A DNA stretch of 64,000 bases from Gp6-AA40 sp963818645 (lineage in GTDB: Bacteria > Acidobacteriota > Vicinamibacteria > Vicinamibacterales > UBA2999), in assembly GCA_963818645.1 (NCBI GenBank), contig CAWFTF010000005.1, forward strand, positions 62,001 through 126,000, read 5' to 3'. Position numbers and translations under genes: made by a program. Of the stretch, positions 51,967 to 62,506 are shown in pieces. How positions within the stretch are numbered: position 1 is the stretch's first letter; each line of letters opens with the position of its first letter. Under the pieces are notes generated by a model that did not search any database, was not told where the DNA came from, and saw nothing but the letters and a program-made list of their open reading frames with translations.

Positions 51967-54279
51967 TTGTCATCGCGCGTGCGGTCTTCATCACTCGCTC
52001 CCGGCGAGACGGTTCGCATCCGCGACGAGCGCTGGGTCGTCACTGGCCAATCGCCGGGCATCGACGCGTGCGTCCTCGAGGTGCGCGGCCAGGATCGAGC
52101 GAATCGCGACGCCCGCGCGTCGTTTCTTCTGCCGTGTGAAATCGTCGAGCCGCTCGCCGCCGACCGCTCGCCGCGGCGCGTGCGGCCGCCCAAGTGGCGC
52201 CATCTCGCCCGCGCGATCCTCACCGAGGCTACTCCGACATGGCCGTCGCTGCGCACGGGTCTGCGGGCGCGCATCTCCCTGCTGCCGTTCCAGCTCGAAC
52301 CTGCACTGGCCGTCACCCACGGCATCGCGTCACGCCTCCTGCTCGCCGACGAAGTCGGGCTCGGCAAGACGATTCAGGCCGCTCTCATCGTCGCCGAGAT
52401 CCTCGAACGAACGCGGCACGCGCGCGTGCTCATCGTGGCTCCTGCCTCACTGAAGGAACAGTGGCAGTCGGAGCTCAACGACCGATTTCGCATCGAGGCA
52501 TGGCTTGCCGACTCCGTGTCTCTGGCGCGCCTCGGTGCGGAGTGGGGCACCACGAATCCCTGGACGTGTCGCGCCGTCACGATTACGTCGATCGACTTCG
52601 TCAAGCGTCCAGAGGTCATGCGTGCGCTCGAGGCATTGGTGTGGGACGCGGTGGTGTTCGACGAGGCGCATGGGCTCACGGGGCGCTCGGACCGTGCGCT
52701 TGCGGCGGGTGCGCTGGCTCGGCGCGCGCGAACCGTCGTCCTCCTCACAGCGACGCCGCACGCAGGCGATGACCGCGCGTTCGAGACCTTGTGCGGCATC
52801 GGCGATCTCGACCGGGCGTTTCCGCTCCTGACCTTTCGTCGCACGCGCAGCGACGTGGGTCTCGCCGTGTCGCGCAAGACGTTGTCGCTGCGTGTACGTC
52901 CGACGCTTGCCGAACGCGAAGTGCATCGCGCTCTTCAGGCATACGTGCGCAAGGTGCGCAGCGAGCGGGGACACGGCGGCGATGCAGCCCATCTCGCAAT
53001 GATGGTGCTGACCCGGCGCGCGTGCAGCAGTGCCTGGTCGCTGGCCCGTTCGATCGAACGTCGGCTGGCCCTCCTGGCAGGCGACTCGTCATCGATGTCG
53101 CAGCTCACCCTGCCGTTGTTCGAGTCCTCAGGCGACGAAGAGCCGGGCGCTGAACTGGCGGTGCCGGGCCTGGACGATCGCGACGACGAATGCCGACGCC
53201 TGGAGGCCATTCGCACACTCGCCGTTCGCGCGCAGGCCGCCGAGTCGAAGGTCTGCGCACTGATTCGACTTCTGCACCGCGCTCACGAGCCGGCGATTGT
53301 CTTTACGGAGTATCGCGACACGCTCGCCAGGCTGGCCTCTCTGCTCGACGAGATGAAGCCGGTGACGTTGCACGGGGGACTGACACCGGCCGAGCGTGGC
53401 GAGAGTCTGCGCCGTTTTACGAGCGGTACAACGGGCGTTCTTCTTGCCACCGATGCGGCCAGCGAGGGGCTCAACCTTCACCAGCGTTGCCGGCTGGTGA
53501 TCAATCTCGAGCTGCCATGGACGCCTCTTCGCCTCGAACAGCGAATCGGCCGCGTGGAGCGTATCGGACAGGCGAGACGTGTTCACGCGGTGCACCTTCT
53601 CGCCGCCGATACTGCCGAGGAGACGCTCGTCACCAAGCTGGCGACACGCACGGATCGCGCGGCCGAAGCGACAGAGAAGCTACGCGATCGACCGCCGGCG
53701 CTGACACACATTCGTGTGATGGCAGAGTCGGAGACGAGACGCATCGAGCAATTGCGCCGGCTCTCGGAACCAGCCGTCAGGGTCGTCTTTGGCGGAAGAC
53801 CTCCGGTGACTGTCGCCCGGCGCCACGGCCATCGCCCGAGCCTGTGGGGCTTTCACGTGACATTTGCCGATTCTGCCGCACAGCCCGTGTGGCAGACACT
53901 CATCGGCGCCAGCGCTGCCCAGTCCGCCGACTCCCCAGCATTTGTCGATCACATGGCTGCCCTTCTGGCGTCGACGCTCGATGGTGATAGCCAGACAAGG
54001 TTGACCGCGCTCGAAGCCGCATTGAAGGCGTTCCACGATCGAGCGGCTGTTCGCGAACACGCGCTCGCGCGATCCATCGAGAGCGAGCGCGCACGGCTAT
54101 CGGCCTCGCTGCTGCAACGAGGCCTATTCGATCGACGAGCCGAGCGGGCGCTGAGTGCACAGACCGCCGTGCTCGACGAGGCGCTCGCCCGCTGTCGCGC
54201 TCGTCTCGGCGAGATCGAGTCGAGCGCACAGCTCGTCGCCGAGCCGCTACGCCTCGCTTTCGCCCTTCTCCGACGATGA
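51967..54279 (+). CDS. SNF2-family ATPase (DrmD/RapA-like), first gene of a methylase module
   Basis: 770-aa superfamily 2 translocase. Walker A LLLADEVGLGKTIQAALI near residue 125, DEAH box VVFDEAHGL near 230, motif III VLLTATPHAGDD, and helicase C-terminal motifs VFTEYRDTLARL, LLATDAASEGLNL and QRIGRVERIGQ near 525. A charged helical tail follows (about 560-770). There is no nuclease, methylase or PLD domain. Closest in style to SNF2 proteins of the DISARM (DrmD) and RapA type. The start is uncertain (TTG 51967 or GTG 51979). The next gene overlaps in ATGA, so the ATPase and the methylase are made together. Confidence 0.88.
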   Translation: MSSRVRSSSLAPGETVRIRDERWVVTGQSPGIDACVLEVRGQDRANRDARASFLLPCEIVEPLAADRSPRRVRPPKWRHLARAILTEATPTWPSLRTGLRARISLLPFQLEPALAVTHGIASRLLLADEVGLGKTIQAALIVAEILERTRHARVLIVAPASLKEQWQSELNDRFRIEAWLADSVSLARLGAEWGTTNPWTCRAVTITSIDFVKRPEVMRALEALVWDAVVFDEAHGLTGRSDRALAAGALARRARTVVLLTATPHAGDDRAFETLCGIGDLDRAFPLLTFRRTRSDVGLAVSRKTLSLRVRPTLAEREVHRALQAYVRKVRSERGHGGDAAHLAMMVLTRRACSSAWSLARSIERRLALLAGDSSSMSQLTLPLFESSGDEEPGAELAVPGLDDRDDECRRLEAIRTLAVRAQAAESKVCALIRLLHRAHEPAIVFTEYRDTLARLASLLDEMKPVTLHGGLTPAERGESLRRFTSGTTGVLLATDAASEGLNLHQRCRLVINLELPWTPLRLEQRIGRVERIGQARRVHAVHLLAADTAEETLVTKLATRTDRAAEATEKLRDRPPALTHIRVMAESETRRIEQLRRLSEPAVRVVFGGRPPVTVARRHGHRPSLWGFHVTFADSAAQPVWQTLIGASAAQSADSPAFVDHMAALLASTLDGDSQTRLTALEAALKAFHDRAAVREHALARSIESERARLSASLLQRGLFDRRAERALSAQTAVLDEALARCRARLGEIESSAQLVAEPLRLAFALLRR

Positions 54280-57200
54280 TCGCCGGCGTACGGGGCCGGC
54301 TGTTGACTGCCTCGTTCATCCGGGATGTGTTTCCGACGCTACCTGGAGTCAGCACGCCCCCGCCGTCGTGGAGCAGACATCTCGCTGACTGGGCCAAGCG
54401 CGTCGAGTCGACGCTCGGGGCTGCGTCGAGCGCGCGCGCCGTCACCGATGTGGCCCTGCTCCCGCTCACCGATCTGCTCGGTCTCGCGGCCGTGCGTCGC
54501 AGGGATGACGATGGCGTGACGTACCTGGACTTGGAGGCCGGTGATCGATCCGGTGTGATCGGAGTTACGGCGGCGTGGGGAGAGCCTGTTGAACGTCTGT
54601 GGCGGTCGTCGGTTGCGGGCGCCATCGCTACCGACGCTCGTTGGTGCCTGTGCTGCAACGGTCGTGTGCTGCGCCTGGTCGATGCGAGGAGAACCTGGTC
54701 GCGCGACTACCTCGAGTTCGACCTCGCTCTTCTCGGACTTCAGCCCGAAGCGCAGGCCGTCCTGTGGTCTGTTGCTGGTGCCCAGGCGTTCCGCGGGAAT
54801 CCGGCTTCGCTCGACCGGGCTGTCGAGCTTTCCCGTCACCATGGTCTCGAGGTTTGCCGTGCGCTCGGCGCAGGCGTCCTCGAGGCACTCGAAACGCTGT
54901 TGACCGCGCTCACACGAGGGCGACGGCGGCCGGTTGACGCGTTGTGGGAGCAGTCGCTCACGGTGCTGTATCGCGTGTTGTTCCTGCTCTTCGCCGAGGC
55001 GCGCGGTCTGGTGCCGCTCTGGCACCCTGTTTATCGCGAACGCTACAGCCTCGAGGCGATTACGCGCGTCCTGCTCGAGGGTCGTCCTTACAAAGGCTTG
55101 TGGCGCGCTATCCAGGCGATCTCCCGCCTCGCACATGCGGGCTGCACGGCCGGCGAGCTTCGGGTGACCGCATTCAACGGACGCCTGTTCGCCCCGTCGC
55201 AAGCGGCGGCGTTCGATAGCACGCGGCTCAGTGACGTCGTCATGAGCCGGACGGTCATCGCGCTGAGCAGCACCCCCAATGGCCGGCATGGTGGGCGCAC
55301 CAGGATCCTCTATCGCGACCTCGACGTCGAACAGCTTGGAGCGGTTTACGAGCGCGTGCTCGAGTACGAGCCGACGACGGACGGTCCTGGCACCGCTGCA
55401 GCGGACTCGCGACATTCGCAAGTCGAGCGGTTCGTTCTACACGCCGCGCGCAGTCACGACGTATCTCGTACGCCAGACGCTGGAGCCACTGATTCGCGGC
55501 CGCACGGCCGACGAGATCCTCACGCTGCGCGTGCTCGATCCTGCGATGGGAAGTGGAGCGTTTCTCGTCGCGGCATGCCGCTACCTGGCATCGGCGGTCG
55601 AAGAGGCGCTCGTTCACGAGGGGCGATGGCACACGCACGATGTCACGTCAGCCGATCGCGTGGCGCTCCGTCGCGAGATCGCCTCGCGCTGTCTTTTCGG
55701 CGTTGACCTCAATCCGATGGCGGTGCAGCTCGCGCGGCTCTCGTTGTGGCTGGCAACGCTCGCGGCAGACAAGCCACTCTCTTTTCTCGATCACCACCTG
55801 GTTGCCGGCCACAGCCTCGTGGGCGCCGCTCCTGAGGACATGAGCCGCCAGCCAGGAGGCGGGTCCAGCCGGAAGCGACCAGGGCGCCCGTCTCTTTTCG
55901 GGGAGACGGAGCTTTCATCCGCACTCGCGCATGCGGCGCGGGTCATCTCGAAGGTATCGACTGAGCCGGACGACTCCGCCGACATCGTCCGCGCGAAGGA
56001 ACAAGCGCTACGCGCGTTGCACTCGGGCGATTCCTCGCTCGCCAAGTGGAAAGCGGCGCTCGATCTGTGGTGCGGCGCCTGGTTCCTGGAAAAGGCACTC
56101 GAGCGCGGAGTATTCCAGGATCTCGTCGACAGACTTTTCGAGCGTCGCTCGACGTTGCCACAACGCACAGGGGCAGCGCTCCTGGAACAGTTCGCGACAA
56201 TCGCCGAGCGGCATCGCTTTCTGCACTGGCCGCTCACATTCCCCGACGTGTTCTCCAGTACATCCAACCGGCCATCGGGCTTCGACGCGATTATCGGCAA
56301 CCCGCCATGGGACATGGTTCGCGGTGACAGCGGCATCGACGAGACCAGGGCCGGTAGACGTCTCGAGGCGCAACAGGTGACGCAGTTCGTTCGTCAGTCC
56401 GGCATCTATCAGGTCCGGGCCAGGGCGCATGTGAACCTCTATCAGCTCTTTGTCGAGCGTGCGCTTCAACTCGTCAGGCCGGGTGGTCGCATCGGATTCG
56501 TCGTGCCGTCTGGTCTCGTCAGCGACGCCGGCGCTGCGCCGCTGCGACGACACCTCTTCGATCGCGCGGATGTCGACGAGGTCACGGGATTCGACAATCG
56601 CCTCGCGATCTTTCCCGTCCATCGCAGCGTCAGGTTCGTGCTCTTCACCTGCACGGCCGGACGGGAGACGTCCGCAGTGCGCTGCCGGTTCGGATTGACG
56701 AGCGCCGAAGAACTCGAGGGGCAGGCAAAAGCTCCGCTCGTCCTGGCGCGTCGCCTGCTCGCGAAGCTCTCGGGCGATGACGACCTGGGAGTGCCCGAGC
56801 TCGCAACGGAGACGGACCTCGTGATTGTCGAGTCTGTGAGCAGCTCGACCCCTCGGCTGGGCGCGAAAGAGGGGTGGAATGTTGCGTTCGGCCGCGAGTT
56901 GAACGCCAGCGATGACCGTGTGTTGTTCGTGCCGATCACCGCCGAGTCGATCGGGGCGTCCGGTGATCGAGGGGAAACAGGTCGATCCGTTTCGCGTTGA
57001 CGTAAGCAGGAGCCGACTGGCAGTCCAATCATCAGCCGTCACCGATCGGCGCGTCCCTCGCCGCGCCCGCCTCGCGTATCGTGACGTCGCAAGCGCCACG
57101 AATCGGCTCACGCTCATCGCCGCCATCGTTCCGGCACGTGCCGTCACCACCCACACGCTCTTCTGCCTTCGCACCGCGCTACCGCTCGCGACCCAGCGAG

Positions 57201-57532
57201 TGCTCTGTGCACTGCTCAACAGCTACGTGGCGAATTACCTCATTCGCCTGCGCGTGAACACGCACGTCACGGTGTCGCTCGTCTCTCGGCTGCCCGTCCC
57301 TCTGGTGCCGCCGGGGCATCCGCTCTTCACACGGCTCGCGAGGTGCTCGGAGTCACTCGCGCTTGGCGCCACCGTTGCGGAGGACATGGAGGAGTACGCG
57401 GAGATCCAGGCGATCGCCGCGCATCTCTATGGCCTCGGGCCTTCCCAGTTCGAACACGTCCTCTCCACATTCCCGCTCGTTCCGAAGGAGACGCGCGAGC
57501 GAGCGCTCCGAAGATTCATCGACTTTCACTGA
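54276..57532 (+). CDS. Eco57I/DrmMI-like N6-adenine DNA methyltransferase; two frameshifts (about 55,390 and 56,960)
   Basis: About 1,085 aa read over three frames. N-terminal region (residues 1-370) with ARWCLCCNGRVLRLVD and YLEFDLALLG, resembling the degenerate N-terminal domain of long Eco57I-type proteins; I see no PD-(D/E)xK site. The methylase core has SGSFYTPRAVTTYLVRQTL, motif I VLDPAMGSGAFLVAACRYL, GVDLNPMAVQLARLSLWL and motif IV IIGNPPWDMVRGD. The C-terminal part, in a third frame, has AYRDVASATNRLTLIAAIVP and NSYVANYLIRLRVNTHVTVSLVSRLPVP, a recognition-domain signature of this family. Homology is continuous across both breaks, so they may be read errors. Coupled to the SNF2 gene by ATGA. 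Confidence 0.82.
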
Positions 57533-57537
57533 TCACG

Positions 57538-57980
57538 AACACACAGAGACACGGAGGCGCGGAGACTGAGATGGACGGAGACACGCTATACGCACCGAGG
57601 CATCATCGGCTGCGCGATTGAGGTCATAAACATCTCGGACCAGGTCTTCTCGAATCGGTCTACGAATCGGCGTTGTGCGTCGAGTTCAAAGCGAACTCTC
57701 TTCCTTCGACAGGTCGGAATTCCGCTGTACTACAAGGGCGAGCTCATTCAGAGCACCGTCCCGACTTGATCGTCGACGACAAGGTGATCGTGGAGGTCAA
57801 GAGCGTCGAGCGACTCATTGGCGTCCATCAGGCGCAGTTGCTTACCTACCTGCGGGTGCTCACGAAGCCGGTCGGCCTGCTGCTCAACTTGCAACAGGCG
57901 AGAGTCTTGCGACCCGGAATCCGAGCGCCTTGTGATCTAGAGACGCTACCTCTGAGCCTCTGGGCCTCTGTGTGTCGCAA
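57538..57980 (+). pseudogene. Decayed GxxExxY family gene flanked by inverted octamer repeats
   Basis: Segments in three frames spell the GxxExxY family: GIIGCAIEV, then KHLGPGLLESVYESALCVEFKANSLP, then RQVGIPLYYKGELI, then EHRPDLIVDDKVIVEVKSVERLIGVHQAQLLTYLRVLTKPVGLLLN. At least three one-base frame changes (near 57,612, 57,715 and 57,742) break it. The family has a restriction-endonuclease-like core (D...ExK: PDLIVDD, VEVKS) and unknown function. The unit is bordered by CACAGAGA/CACGGAGG steps at about 57,540-57,570 and the inverse CCTCTGGG/CCTCTGTG steps at about 57,945-57,975, a border I associate with this family. Confidence 0.75.
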
Positions 57981-58008
57981 TCAAGCGGCCGAAGTGTAGG
58001 CTTACCCG

Positions 58009-58768
58009 ATGAGTCCAGATGAGCTCGAGCTGCCTCGTTCTCTCCTGATCGTCGTCGGCGCTCTCGTCGCAGGCACCCGTCGACGCTCACGCCCAGGCGC
58101 GGACGATTCGCATGCCCACTTCGTCAGGCAGCGAGCGGATCTTCGCGATCCTGCTTCCTCAGTCCTACGAGACCTCGAAGACGCGCTATCCAGTCGTCTA
58201 TCTCTTCCACGGCGGCGGTCAGGATCACACCGCCTTCATGGCGCGGACGGCATTTCCCCCGATGGCGCGCAAGCACGAGTTCATCGTTGTCATGCCCGCG
58301 GCGGATCGCAACTACAGCGTGCTCGGGCCGGAGGCGCAGGGCAGGTACCACGACTACGTGGCGAACGAGCTGGTGGACTACGTTGACTCGCATTACCGCA
58401 CGATTGCCACGAAGGAGGCTCGCGCGATCGGGGGTCTCTCGATGGGCGGCCGCATCGCGTCGATGACCGGCCTGACGCACGCAGATCGGTTCGGCGCCGT
58501 CGGCGCGTTCAGCCCGGCGCTGCGACCGGACGCGGAGGACGCCGTGCGCGACGCTCCCGCAGCGGCGCCCTTCTTCTACATCTCGTGCGGGACGCTGGAC
58601 TCGCTGCTGCCCATCAATCGCGAGTTCGTGGGTTGGCTCATGGAACGTGAGCTGCCCCACGACTATCGAGAAGCGTCAGGCCTGGGACACACCTGGGTGC
58701 TGTGGGACGAACAGATCGGCGTGTTCTTCGATCTGCTCGAGTCGCGCGGCTTCCGATCAGCGTCGTAG
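58009..58768 (+). CDS. Exported esterase (esterase D/feruloyl-esterase-like); frameshift near 58,075
   Basis: About 252 aa. The first 25 residues (ELPRSLLIVVGALVAGT) form a signal peptide in one frame, and the rest, from PVDAHAQARTIRMPTSSGSERIF, is in another. The catalytic domain has YPVVYLFHGGGQDHTAFM, the nucleophile elbow IGGLSMGGRIAS (Ser), FYISCGTLDSLLPINREF (Asp) and GLGHTWVLWDEQI (His). This is the COG0627/Esterase_put pattern acting on acyl or phenolic esters. If only the intact frame is used, the protein starts at ATG 58112 and lacks a signal. The frame change lies near 58,070-58,080. Confidence 0.8.
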
Positions 58769-59584
58769 AACGAACCGCTCGATTGCCTGCGCGACGCCGG
58801 CTTCATCCTGATGAGCGGTCACGTGCCAGCCGCGTGACTTGAGGCTGTCGACGGCGTTGTCCATCAACACGGGGTGACCGGCGAACTCCAGCATCTCGAC
58901 ATCGTTGAAGTTGTCGCCGATTGCCATCACTTCGTCGCGACTCAATCCCAGCTGCTGCGCGCGCCACGCGAGCGCACGTCCCTTCGTCGCTTCCGACGAT
59001 GTGACATCGACCAGGGAAAAGTCGCGCCGCACGTACTCGGTCATCTGGATCGCACAGCCACCGACCTCCGCGCGCAGCCAGTCGAACAGCGCGCGCATGT
59101 CGTCCACGCCGCCGTTGTACATGACCTGAATCGGATCTTCGACGAGCGCGTCTTCGAGCGGGATCGACTGCGCGATGTGCGAATGGTTGCGCGACCAGTA
59201 GCGCTGCCGCCCGGGATGCTCCCAGTCCATCGTCTCGTAGACCACCTGACGATCGAAGTCGCGATCGAAGACGAGCGCCGCCGCATGACGATGGCGGCGC
59301 GTCGCATCGAGGACGTGCCGCGCGGTGTCCCTGTCGAGCAGACGTCTGACAAATGTGGAGCCGTCCATCGCGCGTTCGACAGCGCCGTTGCTCACGATGA
59401 GCGAAACGGAAGAGGGAAGACGGTCCGCAACCGGGCGTGCGAACGGGTAGCTCCGTCCGGTGACGAGCGCGACGTGGATGCCCGCGGCGACGGCATCGTG
59501 AATCGCTGTGCAGTTGGACTCCGGCATGCGCCCGTGTGTGTCGAGGAGCGTGCCGTCTATGTCTATGCCAATCAACCGGATCAT
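58757..59584 (-). CDS. Cof-type HAD-IIB phosphatase
   Basis: 275-aa haloacid-dehalogenase-superfamily phosphatase with a C2b cap. Motif I LIGIDIDGTLLDTHG at residue 4 (nucleophile and acid Asp), motif II VALVTGRSYPFA near 40, motif III Lys in EATKGRALAWRAQQLGL near 199, and motif IV AIGDNFNDVEMLEFAG near 222. Such enzymes hydrolyse sugar phosphates, FMN or similar metabolites with broad specificity. The last codons overlap the end of the converging esterase gene by 12 bp. Confidence 0.93.
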   Translation of the reverse strand: MIRLIGIDIDGTLLDTHGRMPESNCTAIHDAVAAGIHVALVTGRSYPFARPVADRLPSSVSLIVSNGAVERAMDGSTFVRRLLDRDTARHVLDATRRHRHAAALVFDRDFDRQVVYETMDWEHPGRQRYWSRNHSHIAQSIPLEDALVEDPIQVMYNGGVDDMRALFDWLRAEVGGCAIQMTEYVRRDFSLVDVTSSEATKGRALAWRAQQLGLSRDEVMAIGDNFNDVEMLEFAGHPVLMDNAVDSLKSRGWHVTAHQDEAGVAQAIERFVLRR

Positions 59585-59613
59585 TGAGGAAGCTGCGATA
59601 GGATAGATAGGTT

Positions 59614-61942
59614 ATGACAGTCGGGCGGTTCGAGGGCGTCAATGCCGGGTACGTCTTGGAGCTTTATGAGCGTTTCCGGCAAAACCCCGAATCGGTCGAT
59701 CCCGCGACGCGAGCGGCCTTCGAGGGCTGGAATCCTGCGGAGCTCGATCCGGCCGCAGCCGCATCCACGAGCGCGCCGACCTCCGCTGACGTCCATGCGG
59801 TCGTTGCGGCAACCATCCTGGCGGATTCGATCCGTCGCTACGGACACCTTGCCGCGCAACTCGATCCACTCGGGTCGACGCCTCCCGGAGATCCGTCGCT
59901 CTCTCCCGCAACGTACGGCATCACAGACAACGATCTGAAACGGCTGCCGGGATCGCTCGTGGGTGGCCCCGTTGCCGAGACATCGTCGACGGCGTACGAG
60001 GCGATCGAAAAGCTTCGCCGGGTGTATTGCTCGTCCACCGGATTCGACTACTCGCATATCTTCGTGCCCGAAGAGCGCGACTGGCTGCGACATGCGGCGG
60101 AGTCGGGACGCTTCCTGCCACCGCTCGATCCGGCGAGCACTGAAGCGCTGCTCGATCGCATCACCCAGGTCGAAGTGTTCGAGCGATTCCTGCAGCGAAC
60201 CTTCCCCGGCAAAACGCGCTTCTCGGTCGAAGGGCTCGACATGCTCGTGCCGGTCCTCGACGAGATCATCTCGGGCGCAGCCGATACCGGGGCGCGTCAC
60301 ACGATGATCGGCATGGCGCATCGCGGCCGGCTGAATGTGCTCGCGCACATTCTCGAGAAACCGTACGCGCAGATCCTCGCTGAGTTCAAAGACCCCGTGC
60401 TGGCCGAGCGTCTTCGCGTGGACCTGGGATGGATGGGCGACGTGAAGTATCACGCCGGTGCTCGCACCTCGAGCCCGCGAGGACACACGTTCGTCACGAT
60501 GCCGCCGAATCCGAGCCACCTGGAGGCTGTGAATCCGGTGGTCGTGGGGATGGCGCGCGCGGCGGGCACCTATGCTGACGTGCGTGGCCCGGCGCGCTTC
60601 AGCAGTGCGGCAACGCTGCCGGTGCTGATTCACGGCGACGCGGCATTCCCGGGTCAGGGAATCGTGGCAGAGACACTCAACCTGTCTCGTCTCGACGGCT
60701 ACGACACCGGCGGAACGATCCACATCATCTCGAACAATCAGCTCGGCTTCACGGCCACACCAAGCGAGTCGTACAGCACGAGCTACGCGAGCGGCCTCGC
60801 CCGCGGATTCAAGATCCCGATCGTTCACGTCAACGCGGACGATCCCGCAGCCTGTCTCGAAGCCGCGCGTCTCGCGTGGGAGTATCGCGCCCGCTTCCAG
60901 CGCGACTTCCTGATCGACCTGATCGGCTACCGGCGTCACGGACACAACGAAGGCGACGAGCCGGCGTTCACGCAGCCGTTGATGTATCGGAAGATCAGCG
61001 CCCATCCCACCGTGCGTGAGCAGTTCGCACAGACGCTCATTGCGCAGGGGTCGCAGACCACTGAATCAGTCGAGGGACTCGTCAAGAAGCACTACACCGT
61101 GCTGGAGCAGGCCTTTGCTTCTTTGAAACCCGAGGAGGACCTCGAGCCTCCCGTGCCGGAGCCGGCACCTCCGGGCGCAGCCGCGCGCGCGGAAACCGCT
61201 GTCCCGCTCGAGCGGCTGCGAGAGATCAACGAGGGCCTGCAGGCGGCACCCGCTGGATTCACGTTTCACAAGAAGCTCGAGCGCGGACGCGAGCGTCGCA
61301 AGTCGGTACTGAATCAACCCGACCGAGCGAACGATCGACTGGTCCACTGCAGAGGAGCTCGCCTTTGCCAGCATCCTCGCCGACGGCGTGCCGATCAGGC
61401 TGACCGGTGAGGACGTCGAGCGGGGCACGTTCAGCCAGCGTCACGCCGTGTTCCACGACGCGAACAGCGGCGAGACGTTCATCCCGCTCCAGACGTTCCC
61501 GCAGGCGAGCGCGGCGTTCGAGATCCACAACAGCCCGCTCAGCGAAGCCGGTGTCGTCGGATTCGAGTTCGGCTACAACATCCAGGAACCCGATCGCCTC
61601 GTCATCTGGGAAGCGCAGTACGGCGACTTCATCAACGGCGCGCAGGTCATCATCGACCAGTTCGTGACGTCGGGACGCGCGAAGTGGGCGTTGCAGCCCT
61701 CGCTCGTGTTCCTGCTGCCGCACGGACACGAAGGTCAGGGACCCGAGCACTCGAGTGCACGTCCGGAGCGTTTCCTCCAGGGGGCGGCCGACATCAACAT
61801 GCGCGTCGTGAACTGCACGACGGCCGCGCAGTACTTTCACATCCTGCGGCGACAGGCCGCGCTGCTGCGGCGTGACCCGCTTCCGCTCATCGTGCTCACG
61901 CCGAAGAGCCTGCTGCGGCATCCACTCGTCGCGTCATCGGCG
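59614..61942 (+). CDS. sucA: 2-oxoglutarate dehydrogenase E1, truncated by the junction; frameshift near 61,330
   Basis: TPP enzyme of the citric acid cycle. It starts MTVGRFEGVNAGYVLELYERF with an N-terminal E2-binding-type helix, then the E1 blocks GKTRFSVEGLDMLVPVLDEII, IGMAHRGRLNVLAHIL, VKYHAGARTSSPRGH, PNPSHLEAVNPVVVGMAR, IHGDAAFPGQGIVAETLNLS, IISNNQLGFT and YRRHGHNEGDEPAFTQP. The second half (ASILADGVPIRLTGEDVERGTFSQRHAV, PLSEAGVVGFEFGY, LFLLPHGHEGQGPEHSSARPERFLQ) is in another frame from about 61,330. The gene stops after PKSLLRHPLVASS, roughly 130 residues short of a normal 900-aa E1, because unrelated potA sequence follows. Confidence 0.9.
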
Positions 61943-61950
61943 ATTGCCAC
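61930..61950. other. Probable chimeric junction: sucA (acidobacterial style) to potA (actinobacterial style)
   Basis: Before about 61,939 the sequence encodes the conserved SLLRHPLVASS of 2-oxoglutarate dehydrogenase. From about 61,948 it encodes HDQEEAMTMAD, the switch region of an ABC ATPase, in another frame. Neither gene has a natural end or start here. Codon use also changes: after the junction nearly every third position is G or C (CTG, GTC, ATC, GGC). No transposase, integrase, tRNA or repeat marks the boundary. Confidence 0.85.
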
Positions 61951-62497
61951 GACCAGGAGGAGGCCATGACCATGGCCGACACCATCGCGGTGATGAACGC
62001 GGGCCTGATCGAGCAGATGGGATCACCCGACGACCTCTACGAGAACCCCGGGACGACGTTCGTGGCGAACTTCCTGGGCCAGTCCAACCTGATCGACGGC
62101 ACGATCAAGAGCCGCAGCTCCGACCTCACGACGGTCGACATGCACGGCATCACCGTTTCCGTCCCGGCTGCGCGCTGCCATGCCGACGGCGACCGAGGCT
62201 GGGTCGGGATCCGGCCGGAGAAGGTCCTGGATCGGTGACGAGGGAGAAGCCCTGGACGCCCCCGGGAACACGATCCCGGGTGGGGTGATCACCGACGTCA
62301 GCTTCGTCGGCGTGAGCACGCAGTATCTGGTGAAGATGTCGTGGGGACAGGAGCTCCAGGTGTTCGAGCAGAACACCGGGCGCCGCCGGATCTTCCGGGT
62401 CGGCGACAAGGTGGAGCTCTCCTGGCGTCCCGAGTACGCGTTCCTGCTCGACCATGAGCAGGACGCCGCGGCCGGCGCCCGTCTCGACGACGAGTGA
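61945..62497 (+). CDS. potA: Spermidine/putrescine ABC transporter ATP-binding protein, N-terminus missing; frameshift near 62,228
   Basis: C-terminal part of a PotA-type ATPase. It begins at the switch His (HDQEEAMTMADTIAVMNAG), so Walker A, signature and Walker B are absent. Then come IEQMGSPDDLYENPGTTFVANFLGQSNLI and the C-terminal TOBE-type domain (VGIRPEKV...GGVITDVSFVGVSTQYLVKMSWGQELQVFEQN). An extra G near 62,228 shifts the frame between RPEKVL and IGDEGEALDAPG. It ends with LDHEQDAAAGARLDDE and is followed 9 bp later by potB. Sequence style is actinobacterial (Nocardioides-like) by my reading. Confidence 0.85.
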
Positions 62498-62506
62498 GCC
62501 CGGTCG

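Noticed and set aside
54339..55421. 360-aa minus-strand frame
   Set aside because: Antisense shadow of the methylase N-terminal region, Arg-rich with no recognisable domain.
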